The notes under the pieces are model-generated. The model was not told the origin of the DNA, searched no databases, and saw only the letters and a list, made by a program, of their open reading frames with translations. The translations under genes and the position numbers were made by a program. A stretch of DNA of 5,680 nucleotides from contig JANXPK010000385.1 in assembly GCA_025357355.1 (NCBI GenBank), forward strand, positions 1-5,680, read 5' to 3'. The stretch's first letter is position 1; each line of letters begins with the position of its first letter. This document shows, one piece after another, positions 1 to 5,680 of the stretch. This DNA is from Rhodobacterales bacterium (GTDB lineage Bacteria; Pseudomonadota; Alphaproteobacteria; Rhodobacterales; Rhodobacteraceae).

Positions 1-53
1 CAAGAGCCGAGCCGCCCTGCCGCCCCGGTCAGAACCAGACGGCGCAGCATCAT
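1..53 (-). CDS. NAD(P)-dependent epimerase/dehydrogenase, N-terminal fragment (cut by window edge)
   Basis: Only the first 17 codons are visible. They read MMLRRLVLTGAAGRLGS and then run off the left edge. A short hydrophobic beta strand (LVLT) followed by GAAGRLG matches the GxxGxxG nucleotide-binding turn of extended short-chain dehydrogenases and NAD-dependent epimerase/dehydratases. The pattern TGAAGxLG is typical of uronate dehydrogenase-like members, but 17 residues cannot decide the substrate. The first ATG (53-51) overlaps the TGA stop of the aldolase gene (52-50) as ATGA, and a second in-frame ATG follows directly at 50-48. I prefer the ATGA-overlapping start because the same arrangement joins the two preceding genes. 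No strong Shine-Dalgarno sequence is seen (only a GGGGCGG stretch), so translation probably depends on coupling to the upstream gene. An NAD-linked oxidoreductase next to an HpaI-type aldolase would fit oxidation of a sugar-acid or aldehyde product; that is inference. Confidence 0.72.
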   Translation of the reverse strand, partial: MMLRRLVLTGAAGRLGS

Positions 54-832
54 GGGGCCGCCCCGGTGGCACCCCGCATCGCCGCAAGCAGCGCATCGGC
101 CCCGCGCGCCAAAAGCGCGGTGTCGACGCCGCAGGCGACAAAGCTGAAGCCGTCCGCCAGGAGCTTGCGGGCAAAGGCCGGGTCCACGACCAGCGTGCCG
201 ACCGCAACGCCGGCCGCCATAAGCCGGGCGGCGGCAGGCAGGATCAGCGCCCAGACATCGGCGTGCATCGGCTGACCCAGAAGCCCCAGGTCGGCGGCAA
301 TGTCCGACGGGCCGAAGAACACGCCGTCCACCCCCGCCACCGCACCGATAGCACTGGCCGCCGCCACGGCGGCGCGGGTTTCGACCTGCACGAGGATCGC
401 GGTCTCGTCCTCGACGCGGGCGAAATAGTCGCTTACCCGGCCAAAGTTGTTGGCCCGCGTGCTGCCCGACACCCCCCGCACACCCCGCGGCGGATAGCCG
501 CAGGCGGCGACGGCCCGCCGCGCCTCGTCTGCCGATTGCACCATCGGGAACAGCAGGCCCGGTGCCCCAAGGTCCAAGAGACGCTTGACCAGAACCGCAT
601 CGTTCCATTCCGGCCGCACCAGTGCCGTGGTGGGAAAGCTCGCGAACACCTGCAACTGCCCCAGGACCGAAGTCAGGTCGTTCGGCGAATGCTCCATGTC
701 GATGAGCGCCCAGTCAAAGCCCGCACCCGCCACCACCTCGGCGGCAAAGGGGCTGGCAAGGCTGACCCAGATGCCCAGTTGCGGACGGCGGGCGCGCAGG
801 GCGGCAAGGAACGGGTTGGGCTTCAGGTTCAT
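50..832 (-). CDS. HpcH/HpaI family class II (metal-dependent) aldolase
   Basis: This is a 260-residue protein, the usual length for the HpcH/HpaI (4-hydroxy-2-oxoheptanedioate / 2-keto-3-deoxy-glucarate) aldolase family. Members cleave 4-hydroxy-2-oxo acids into pyruvate (or a similar 2-oxo acid) and an aldehyde in the cytoplasm. Visible family landmarks are DMEHSPND (residues 45-52), VRPEWND (72-78), LDLGAPGLLFPMV (86-98), YPPRGVRGV (113-121), LVQVET (147-152) and FFGPSDIAADLG (172-183). By alignment to E. coli HpaI, H48 and R73 correspond to the catalytic His and Arg, and E151 and D177 to the metal ligands. All are present, so the enzyme should be active. The ATG start at 832 overlaps the flavoenzyme stop as ATGA, and a GAGG sequence lies 7 nt upstream. 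Its stop overlaps the following dehydrogenase start. The exact substrate cannot be read from sequence; the GPSD variant of the usual GPAD motif is a minor deviation. Confidence 0.93.
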   Translation of the reverse strand: MNLKPNPFLAALRARRPQLGIWVSLASPFAAEVVAGAGFDWALIDMEHSPNDLTSVLGQLQVFASFPTTALVRPEWNDAVLVKRLLDLGAPGLLFPMVQSADEARRAVAACGYPPRGVRGVSGSTRANNFGRVSDYFARVEDETAILVQVETRAAVAAASAIGAVAGVDGVFFGPSDIAADLGLLGQPMHADVWALILPAAARLMAAGVAVGTLVVDPAFARKLLADGFSFVACGVDTALLARGADALLAAMRGATGAAP

Positions 833-847
833 ATGATCGCCTCTTCA
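829..847 (-). promoter_or_regulatory. Coupled stop/start with ribosome binding site for the aldolase gene
   Basis: The flavoenzyme TGA (831-829) and aldolase ATG (832-830) overlap as ATGA. A purine-rich GAAGAGG lies at 846-840 with its GG ending 7 nt before the ATG, inside the last codons of the upstream gene. This fixes the aldolase start and implies translational coupling. Confidence 0.7.
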
Positions 848-2046
848 CGGTAGGGTCGGCCCTCGGCAATGCGGGCAAAGCCCAGGGGCGTCAGGTCAAG
901 GCTGCGGAACGCGCCATAGGTCAGCCATTCCGCCGTCCCGCGCCCCATGGCGGGGGACTGTTGCAGGCCATGGCCGGAAAAGCCGTTCAGAAACAGAAAG
1001 TTGCCAACCTCAGGGTGCGGCCCGACGATGGCGTTCTGGTCCAGCAAGTTGAAGTCATAGTGCCCGACCCATTCGCGCTGAACCCTGATCGCCTCGAACT
1101 GCGGGATGCGGGTGGCGATGGTGGGCCAGATGTGATCCTGCCAGATTGCATGGTCCATGGCAAAGTCGGTGACATCCACCGCATGGTCGTCATCGGCATG
1201 ACCGCCCGCCATGTAGCTCGACTTGCCATCCTGGCGGAAATGCACGCCAGAGGGGTCGATGGTCAGGGGCAGGTCGCGGTCCAGCGGCTGTTCGGCGGTA
1301 AAGACCCAGGTGAACCGCTTGCGCGGCTCGATCGGGATGGTGATGCCCGCCATCTGCGCCGTCACCGCCCCGCGCGTGCCCGAGGCGTTGACGACCTGCC
1401 CGCAGGCCACAACCTCGCCCGATGCCAGCGTGACGCTGTCCACCCGTGCGCCCGTGGCGTTAGGGGTCAGGGCAACCACCTCGTTCGCGACATATTCGAT
1501 GCCACGGGAACGGGCCTGACGGCGGAACCAGTCAAACAGCGTGATGCCGTCGAAATAGCCCTCATCCCGTGTGTTGATCGAGCCCAGCACCAGATCGTCC
1601 ACGTTGTAGAACGGGTATTCGGCCTTGATCTGCGCGGGTGTCATGAGCCGCGTCGCGGCCCCGGCGGCGACCTGCACGGCCTGGGCGGCGCGCAGGCTGT
1701 CGGCAAAGGCCGCAGTGCCCGCCAGATACATGTAGCCAAAGTTCTGGATCCTCAGCTTGGGCGCATCAGCCCCCATGTGGCGCGGCAGGTTCTGCACGAA
1801 GGCCGCCCCGAACTGCGAGATGCGGACGTTGAGGTCGGTGGAAAATTGCTGGCGGATGCAGGAATTGGTCAGCGAGGTTGCGGCAAATTCGTAAGTGGGG
1901 TCACGCTCGACCACCAGCACGGTGCCGTTGAAATCAGGATTGTCGGCCAGAAACCAGGCGGTGGCCGACCCCAGCATCGCGCCACCGATAATCACCACGT
2001 CGTAAGCGGTTCGTTTGGGCGTCTCAATCTTCAAACCGGCAGGCAT
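829..2046 (-). CDS. DadA/DAO-type FAD-dependent oxidoreductase
   Basis: This 405-residue protein is of the D-amino-acid oxidase / sarcosine dehydrogenase / glycine oxidase superfamily. These enzymes oxidise a C-N bond of amino acids or N-methylated amines, using FAD and passing electrons to oxygen or the respiratory chain. The N-terminal Rossmann unit is clear: YDVVIIGGAMLGSATAWFLA (residues 15-34), with the ribose-binding acid at E47 in VLVVERDPTY. The SCIRQQFST segment (62-70) is characteristic of one DAO subgroup. The C-terminal FAD-contacting motif NGFSGHGLQQSPAMGR runs about 354-369. The second glycine of the classical GxGxxG is Ala23, which I believe is tolerated in this subgroup. There is no signal peptide or membrane segment, so it is cytoplasmic. 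The ATG at 2046 abuts the hyuB stop (TGAATG) and has a strong AAAGGAG ribosome site. Next to hyuAB it may oxidise the amine released by ring opening, for example a sarcosine-like product; that is inference. Confidence 0.9.
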   Translation of the reverse strand: MPAGLKIETPKRTAYDVVIIGGAMLGSATAWFLADNPDFNGTVLVVERDPTYEFAATSLTNSCIRQQFSTDLNVRISQFGAAFVQNLPRHMGADAPKLRIQNFGYMYLAGTAAFADSLRAAQAVQVAAGAATRLMTPAQIKAEYPFYNVDDLVLGSINTRDEGYFDGITLFDWFRRQARSRGIEYVANEVVALTPNATGARVDSVTLASGEVVACGQVVNASGTRGAVTAQMAGITIPIEPRKRFTWVFTAEQPLDRDLPLTIDPSGVHFRQDGKSSYMAGGHADDDHAVDVTDFAMDHAIWQDHIWPTIATRIPQFEAIRVQREWVGHYDFNLLDQNAIVGPHPEVGNFLFLNGFSGHGLQQSPAMGRGTAEWLTYGAFRSLDLTPLGFARIAEGRPYREEAII

Positions 2047-2064
2047 TCAGACGATCTCTCCTTT
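2044..2064 (-). promoter_or_regulatory. Strong ribosome binding site and TGAATG junction for the flavoenzyme gene
   Basis: AAAGGAG at 2064-2058 lies 11 nt before the ATG at 2046, within the final hyuB codons. The hyuB TGA (2049-2047) directly abuts the ATG. It is the best Shine-Dalgarno match in the window. It could let the flavoenzyme be translated independently even if ribosomes are lost at the frame break near the start of hyuB. Confidence 0.75.
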
Positions 2065-3745
2065 GCGGGCGGCGGCCAGAACCGCAGCCACGGTCGCATC
2101 CGCTACCCCATAGACCACGCGCGCCGCAGCCGCAGAGATATGGCCCAGTGCCAGATCGCGGCGCACGGCGGCGGGGTCGCGTTCGGCTGGGGCACCATAG
2201 CCAGCGCCGCCGGGAAACTCCATCATCACCTTGCGACCGGCGGGCACGAACTGCTTGCCCTTGCCCTTCATCGCGCTGCCGTCGTCCTGGGCGATGGTGG
2301 TCGGCGCAACGGACTTCGCGCCGCGACGACCACGCGCGGGATGATCCACCCGGTCGAACATCGCCTGAATGTCGAACTCGTGCCCCTTCCGCGCCCCCAC
2401 CTCCATATATTGCCCCAACCCGCCGCGATACTGCCCTGCCCCACCCGAATCCGGGCGCAGTTCCTTGCGCCAGTTGATCACCGGACCGACCTGTTCGGTC
2501 GCCTCGACCGGCATGGTCATCACGCCCGACGGAAAGGCCGTCGCGCTCATCCCGTCCAGCGTTGGCCGTGCCCCTGATCCACCCGAGTTGAAGGTCAGCA
2601 CCTCGGCCCGGCGCGCATCGGGCAGGGCGTCAGTACAAGGACGCAGGCTGAGTTGAAAGTTGCACAGACAGCCCGCACCCTCGGCGGGCACCACGTGCGG
2701 CAGAATGCGGTCCAGTGCGTCATAGATCGCGTCGGGCAGCATGTGGCCGATGACATGGCGCAGCGCCACCGGCGCGGGATGGGCGGCGTTGACGATGGAA
2801 TTGACCGGGGCCGACACCGCGAACGGGGCCAAGGAGGCCGCGTTGTTGGGAATCTCCGGGGCTATTGCGCATTTCAGCGCGCAGCAGGAATAGGCCTTGC
2901 TATAGACCAGCGGCACGTTGATGCCCTTTTGGTCAACCCCCGAGGTTCCGGTCCAGTCGCACAGCACCCGGTCACCGGCAAAGCTCACCCTGACATGCAG
3001 GTCGATCGGGCGGTCATAGCCGTCGATCTGCATGTGGCCCGCGGCCGCTGCCCTTGGCAGCGCCGCAATGCGGGCCAGCGTGGCGTCGCGCGAATGGCGC
3101 AGGATGAATCCCGCGACCTCGTCCAGATCGCCAATTCCAAACTCCGTCATCATCTCCCCCAACCGGCGCTGGCCGATGTCGTTGCAGGCGGCCAGCGCAT
3201 GGACATCGCCCACCACCTGATCGGGCTCGCGCACGTTGCCGCGGATCAGGCGGATCAGCGTGGCGTCCAGCCGGCCACGGTCGATCAGCTTCATGATCGG
3301 GATGTAGAGCCCCTCTTCGTAGACCGCATGCGCATCCGCCCCAAAGCCGCGCCCGCCGATGTCGACGATATGGGCGGTGGAGCCGAAAAAGCCGACAAGG
3401 GCGTGAAGGTGAAAGGACGGGCTGACCACGGTGATGTCGTGCAGATGGCCGGTGCCCTCCCACGGGTCGTTGGTGATATAGACATCGCCCTCATGGATAT
3501 TCGCCCGCCCGATGCGGCGGATGAAATGCGGCACCGCGTCGGCCATCGCGTTGACATGGCCCGGCGTGCCGGTGACCGCCTGCGCCAGCATCCGCCCCCC
3601 CGGCATCATAGACCCCCGCCGAAAGGTCCCCCGCCTCGCGGACCGAGGTGGAAAAGGCCGTGCGGATCAGCGCCTGCGCCTGCTCCTCGACGACAGAGAT
3701 CAGCCGGTTCCACATGACCTGACAGGCGACGGTGGACAGGGTCAT
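2047..3745 (-). CDS. hyuB: Hydantoinase B/oxoprolinase family subunit (HyuB), frameshifted near the N terminus
   Basis: This is the catalytic-partner subunit of the HyuAB family (N-methylhydantoinase, 5-oxoprolinase, acetone/acetophenone carboxylases, caprolactamase), which works with an ATP-using HyuA subunit. Restoring one frame gives about 565 residues, normal for the family. Landmarks, numbered on the restored protein, are VREAGDLSAGVYD (35-47), NDPWEGTGHLHD (about 92-103), HIVDIGGRGFG (125-135), the RGN..EPD..VGD segment (168-180), DWTGTS (263-268), NSGGSGARP (386-394), ELRPDSGGAGQYRGG (428-442) and PGGAGYGAPAERDP (511-524). Start choice: the ATG at 3745 begins MTLSTVACQVMWNRL, lies 1 nt after the hyuA stop and has AAAGG 8 nt upstream. 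The frame breaks in a C7 run at 3595-3601, after codon 50. The uninterrupted downstream reading frame can begin only at ATG 3609, which would lose 45 conserved N-terminal residues. Whether this is decay or a base-call error cannot be settled here. The substrate is unknown. Confidence 0.9.
3595..3601 (-). other. Frame break in hyuB: one extra G in a G7 coding-strand run
   Basis: On the coding strand the run reads GCC, then seven G, then CGG ATG CTG. With six G the protein continues as YDAGGRMLAQAVTG, the expected family sequence. With the seven present it becomes YDAGGADAGAG and leaves the HyuB frame. So one surplus base sits in the homopolymer. This is the commonest type of consensus error, although a genuine slip mutation looks identical. 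Confidence 0.88.
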
Positions 3746-3758
3746 GTCATGGGCCTTT
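3743..3758 (-). promoter_or_regulatory. hyuA/hyuB junction with ribosome binding site
   Basis: AAAGG at 3758-3754 precedes the hyuB ATG (3745) by 8 nt. The hyuA TGA (3749-3747) is separated from that ATG by a single C. A second ATG at 3750-3748 overlaps the stop but is in a different frame and does not lead into HyuB. The site supports 3745 as the true start and indicates coupled production of the two subunits. Confidence 0.65.
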
Positions 3759-4415
3759 CGCCGTGATGTCGATGCAGCCATCGGCCAGCACCATGGCGCT
3801 GCGACCGGCGGATAGAACGAAGGTGGTTTCCGCCTCTGTGATCAGCGCCGGGCCGATGATGTGCTGGCCGGGGATCAGCGCCGCACGGGCAACGACGGCG
3901 GCGACGGTGGCACGCCCCGGCGCCGCATCAAAAAGGCTGCGGCTGGCGGTCGGGATCAGCGCGGGGCCGGGCACCATGGGCGCTATCGCCGTCACCAGAT
4001 CCGCCGCTGTGCGGGCATTGACCGACCACACCGTGATCTCTACCGCCATCCCCGCGACGCTGCGCCCGAACAGCCGCGCGTAACCTTCGGCAAACCGGGC
4101 GAGGTAGACAGCTGGGTCCGCCGCCATCGCCTCGGCCCCGGTCAGCGGCACCGGGATTTCCCAGCCCTGACCGGAATAGCGCATGTAGACCTTGTGGTCG
4201 GCCACAATCTCCGCCGTCGCATCGCAGGTCCGCACAAACCGCACGGCCTCCTGCGCCAGTTCAGCAAACAGACGGCGCACGTGGACGGAATCGAACGCAT
4301 CCCGCCGCATGAACACCGACCGGTTGGCCTCGAAACTGAATGGCGCGCGCAGAAAGCCGATGGCAGAGCCGACATCCGCCCCCGGCGGCACCAGACAGCG
4401 CCCGATCCCCAGCTC
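3747..4415 (-). CDS. hyuA: HyuA segment 3: C-terminal domain
   Basis: HyuA resumes as ELGIGRCLVPPGADVGSAIG and then FLRAPFSFEANRSVFMRRDAF. An alpha-helical and beta C-terminal region follows, containing HVRRLFAELAQEAVRF, HKVYMRYSGQGWEIPVPL and FAEGYARLFGRS. The closing GPALITEAETTFVLSAGRSAMV region is the usual end of the family. The stop is TGA at 3749-3747. A GTG at 4391 is the first start-like codon in frame, but it falls inside the conserved VPPGADVG segment, so it is not a natural start. Confidence 0.83.
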   Translation of the reverse strand, partial: ELGIGRCLVPPGADVGSAIGFLRAPFSFEANRSVFMRRDAFDSVHVRRLFAELAQEAVRFVRTCDATAEIVADHKVYMRYSGQGWEIPVPLTGAEAMAADPAVYLARFAEGYARLFGRSVAGMAVEITVWSVNARTAADLVTAIAPMVPGPALIPTASRSLFDAAPGRATVAAVVARAALIPGQHIIGPALITEAETTFVLSAGRSAMVLADGCIDITAKGP

Positions 4416-4948
4416 AGCCGCGCCGCGTGCAACGGCGCCGCCCCGCCAAAGGCGATCATCGTATAGCCCGCCAGATCCTCGCCGTTTTCCACCGCATGTA
4501 CCCGGGCCGCGTTGGCCATGTTCTCGTCCACCACCTCGGCCAGACCATGCGCCGCCTCCAGCGCCGTCAGACCCAATGGCGCGCCCAGCGTGTCCAGCGC
4601 CCGTGCGGCCAGCGCCCGATCAAGCCGGATCGTCCCCCCGGCGAAATCGTCGGGGTCCAGCTTGCCCAGCAGCAGATCGGCGTCGGTCACCGCCGGTCGC
4701 ACCCCGCCGCGACCATAACAGGCTGGCCCCGGCTCTGACCCCGCACTTTGCGGGCCGACGCGGATTTGCTGCATCGCGTCGACCTGCGCCAGACTGCCGC
4801 CACCCGCCCCGATCTCGACCATGTCGATCACCGGGATCGAAATCGGCATCCCGGAGCCTTTCTTGAACCGGTAGCTGCGCGCCACCTCGAACACCCGCGC
4901 GGTCTTGGGGTTGTGGTTGCGGATCAGGCAGATCTTGGCGGTGGCGCC
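4142..4948 (-). CDS. hyuA: HyuA segment 2: central Hydantoinase_A domain
   Basis: After the first frame break the HyuA sequence resumes as GATAKICLIRNHNPKTARVF. It continues with EIGAGGGSLAQVD (from 4816), GPQSAGSEPGPACYGRGG (from 4756), VTDADLLLGKLDPDDFAGG (from 4690), ENMANAARVHAVENGEDL and IAFGGAAPLHAARL (from 4456). These are the most conserved stretches of the family. Beyond about 4416 the same frame gives low-similarity arginine/cysteine-rich sequence down to the TGA at 4144-4142, which is out-of-frame readthrough and not real protein. The first ATG in this frame (4894) is internal to the domain and has no convincing start context. Confidence 0.82.
   Translation of the reverse strand, partial: GATAKICLIRNHNPKTARVFEVARSYRFKKGSGMPISIPVIDMVEIGAGGGSLAQVDAMQQIRVGPQSAGSEPGPACYGRGGVRPAVTDADLLLGKLDPDDFAGGTIRLDRALAARALDTLGAPLGLTALEAAHGLAEVVDENMANAARVHAVENGEDLAGYTMIAFGGAAPLHAARLSWGSGAVWCRRGRMSALPSAFCARHSVSRPTGRCSCGGMRSIPSTCAVCLLNWRRRPCGLCGPAMRRRRLWPTTRSTCAIPVRAGKSRCR
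4413..4418 (-). other. Frame break in hyuA: non-triplet deletion between HAARL and ELGIG
   Basis: The coding strand reads CGG CTG AGC TGG GGA. The upstream frame ends HAARL and the downstream frame starts GAG CTG GGG (ELG). Family members usually have two more residues here (HAARLAEELGI-like), so the likeliest loss is 7 nt, although 1 or 4 nt would also restore the frame. This is not a homopolymer, unlike the hyuB break. Confidence 0.78.
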
Positions 4949-5680
4949 CCCATGTCGAACGACAGCACCCGGTCAAGCCCATGCCGCGCCGCAATGTCGG
5001 CAGCAAACACCGCACCCCCTGCTGGACCCGATTCCACCAGCCGCAACGTAAACTCCGCCGCACTTTCAAGCGACATGATGCCGCCGCCCGAATGCATCAG
5101 GAACACCGGGCACGAAGCCCCCACGGCCCGCAGACACCCCGACAGGCGGCTGAGACAGGCGTGTATCAGGGGCTTGATATAGGCGTTGGCCACTGTGGTG
5201 TTGAAACGTTCGTATTCCCGCATCTGCGGTGACACTTCCGACGACAACGACACCATGACGCCGGGCAGCCGCTGCGCCAGAACCGCGCCGATCAGCCGTT
5301 CATGGGCGGCGTTGACGTAGGAATGCAAAAGGCCGACCGCAATGCTGTCGTACTCTGCCGCCGCGAGGTCGTCCGCCAGCCGCTCCACTTCCGCGCGGTC
5401 CAGTGCGATCAGCACATCGCCGCGCGCCCCCATGCGTTCGGCGACGGTATAGCGGCGGTTGCGCGGCAGCAAAGGCTCTGGCAGCACCAGGTTCAGATCG
5501 TATTGCTCGAACCGGCTTTCGGTCCGCATCTCGATCACGTCGCGAAAGCCCTGCGTGGTGATCAGCGCGGTTTTCGCACCGCGCCGCTCGATCAGCGCAT
5601 TGGTGGCCAGCGTGGTGCCGTGGATGATCTGGGTGATCGACGCCGGGGCTGTTGCCGCCTTGGCGCACACCAGCCGCAGC
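4924..5680 (-). CDS. hyuA: HyuA segment 1: Hydant_A_N domain and start of the ATPase core
   Basis: The reading frame is open from the right edge, where it reads LRLVCAKAATAP, so GTG at 5670 is an internal codon and not a start. It holds HGTTLATNALIERRGAKT (from 5622), VGLLHSYVN, SSEVSPQMREYERF followed by the TTVANAY segment, MHSGGGIMS (from 5097) and ESGPAGG (from 5034), all expected in order for HyuA. It then reaches SFDMG at 4959 and goes out of frame, ending in APPPRSA and a TGA at 4926-4924. The true coding part therefore stops near 4951. Confidence 0.85.
   Translation of the reverse strand, partial: LRLVCAKAATAPASITQIIHGTTLATNALIERRGAKTALITTQGFRDVIEMRTESRFEQYDLNLVLPEPLLPRNRRYTVAERMGARGDVLIALDRAEVERLADDLAAAEYDSIAVGLLHSYVNAAHERLIGAVLAQRLPGVMVSLSSEVSPQMREYERFNTTVANAYIKPLIHACLSRLSGCLRAVGASCPVFLMHSGGGIMSLESAAEFTLRLVESGPAGGAVFAADIAARHGLDRVLSFDMGAPPPRSA
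4945..4953 (-). other. Frame break in hyuA: one base missing in the DMGG ATPase motif
   Basis: The coding strand reads GAC ATG, then GGGG, then CGCCACCGCC. One additional base after ATG restores FDMGGATAKICLI, the conserved phosphate-binding segment. The lost base could be a G from a G6 run, or the C of an original GGC GGC pair, because either loss leaves the same five-G sequence. Without it the frame ends 7 codons later at 4924. Confidence 0.87.

Larger units (their letters stand above)
3747..5680 (-). pseudogene. hyuA: Hydantoinase A/oxoprolinase family ATPase subunit (HyuA), two frame breaks and 5' end off the window
   Basis: This is the ATP-binding subunit of the HyuAB family. It has an actin/sugar-kinase-like (ASKHA) fold and activates a cyclic amide, imide or ketone for ring opening or carboxylation by the HyuB partner. 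About 645 codons are present. The missing upstream part is roughly 55-70 residues, containing the first DxGGTxTD phosphate loop expected of the family, so the full protein would be about 700 residues, as usual. Family sequence is continuous in order but falls into three frames: 5680 to about 4951, 4948 to about 4416, and 4415 to 3747. The subfamily style (FLRAPFSFEANRS, HKVYMRYSGQGWEIPV) resembles the acetophenone-carboxylase/N-methylhydantoinase branch rather than eukaryote-like fused oxoprolinases. It ends 1 nt before hyuB. Typed as pseudogene because the given sequence cannot encode one protein, but sequencing error is a real alternative. Confidence 0.85.

Noticed and set aside
829..832. 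Promoters or terminators at gene junctions
   Set aside because: The genes overlap or abut, leaving no room. I see no -35/-10 pair or hairpin followed by a T run on the minus strand.
961..2577. A 538-codon open frame on the plus strand, antisense to the flavoenzyme gene and the end of hyuB
   Set aside because: It is rich in Arg, His and Gly with no recognisable domain. It crosses two well-supported minus-strand genes, and long antisense frames are expected in GC-rich DNA with strong third-position bias.
3014..3463. A 149-codon minus-strand frame within hyuB
   Set aside because: It is an out-of-frame shadow rich in Arg and Pro. The hyuB frame over the same bases carries all the conserved HyuB motifs.
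3595..3601. Programmed ribosomal frameshifting at the G7 run
   Set aside because: The required shift is +1 (skip one G). There is no canonical -1 slippery heptamer, no slow or stop codon in the shift position and no obvious stimulator. HyuB is not known to use recoding. Two further breaks in hyuA, one of them not at a run, make a common error or decay cause simpler.
2653..3717. A 354-codon open frame on the plus strand, antisense to hyuB
   Set aside because: It mirrors hyuB codons in the complementary frame, has low-complexity Arg/His/Asp composition and no family motif, and even runs across the hyuB frame break.
3747..4391. A separate small gene starting at GTG 4391
   Set aside because: The start falls within the conserved VPPGADVGSAIG segment of HyuA, and the protein is exactly the HyuA C-terminal domain. 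It is a fragment of a broken gene, not an independent one.

Overview
The window looks like part of a catabolic operon from a GC-rich alphaproteobacterium, most likely a Rhodobacteraceae-type organism. That placement is inferred from composition, gene order and protein style; no marker gene is present. All genes lie on the minus strand, so transcription runs from the right edge to the left. The promoter must lie beyond position 5680. There is no intergenic space, RNA gene, terminator, mobile element or CRISPR array.

In transcription order the genes are: (1) hyuA-type hydantoinase/oxoprolinase/acetophenone-carboxylase ATPase subunit (5680 to 3747, 5' end outside the window); (2) its hyuB-type partner subunit (3745 to 2047); (3) a DadA/DAO-type FAD-dependent amine or amino-acid oxidoreductase (2046 to 829); (4) an HpcH/HpaI-type class II aldolase (832 to 50); (5) the first 17 codons of a Rossmann-fold NAD(P)-dependent epimerase/dehydrogenase (53 to 1, running off the left edge). 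Junctions are extremely tight: a 1-nt gap, a 0-nt gap (TGAATG), and two 4-nt ATGA overlaps. This implies translational coupling and a single pathway. A plausible reading, by inference only, is ATP-dependent opening or carboxylation of a cyclic amide or related substrate by HyuAB. Oxidative deamination or demethylation by the flavoenzyme would follow, then retro-aldol cleavage and NAD-linked oxidation of the product. The true substrate is not evident.

The most notable anomaly is that the two HyuAB genes carry three reading-frame breaks, while the flavoenzyme and aldolase genes are intact. One base is missing inside the hyuA ATPase DMGG motif (about 4947). A deletion that is not a multiple of three sits in the FGGAAPLHAARL region of hyuA (about 4415). 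One extra C sits in a C7 run near the start of hyuB (3595-3601). Protein similarity continues smoothly across each break, so these are either consensus/assembly errors or very recent decay. I do not see convincing evidence of a novel molecular system. The multi-enzyme cluster with an unassigned substrate is the main point of biological interest.
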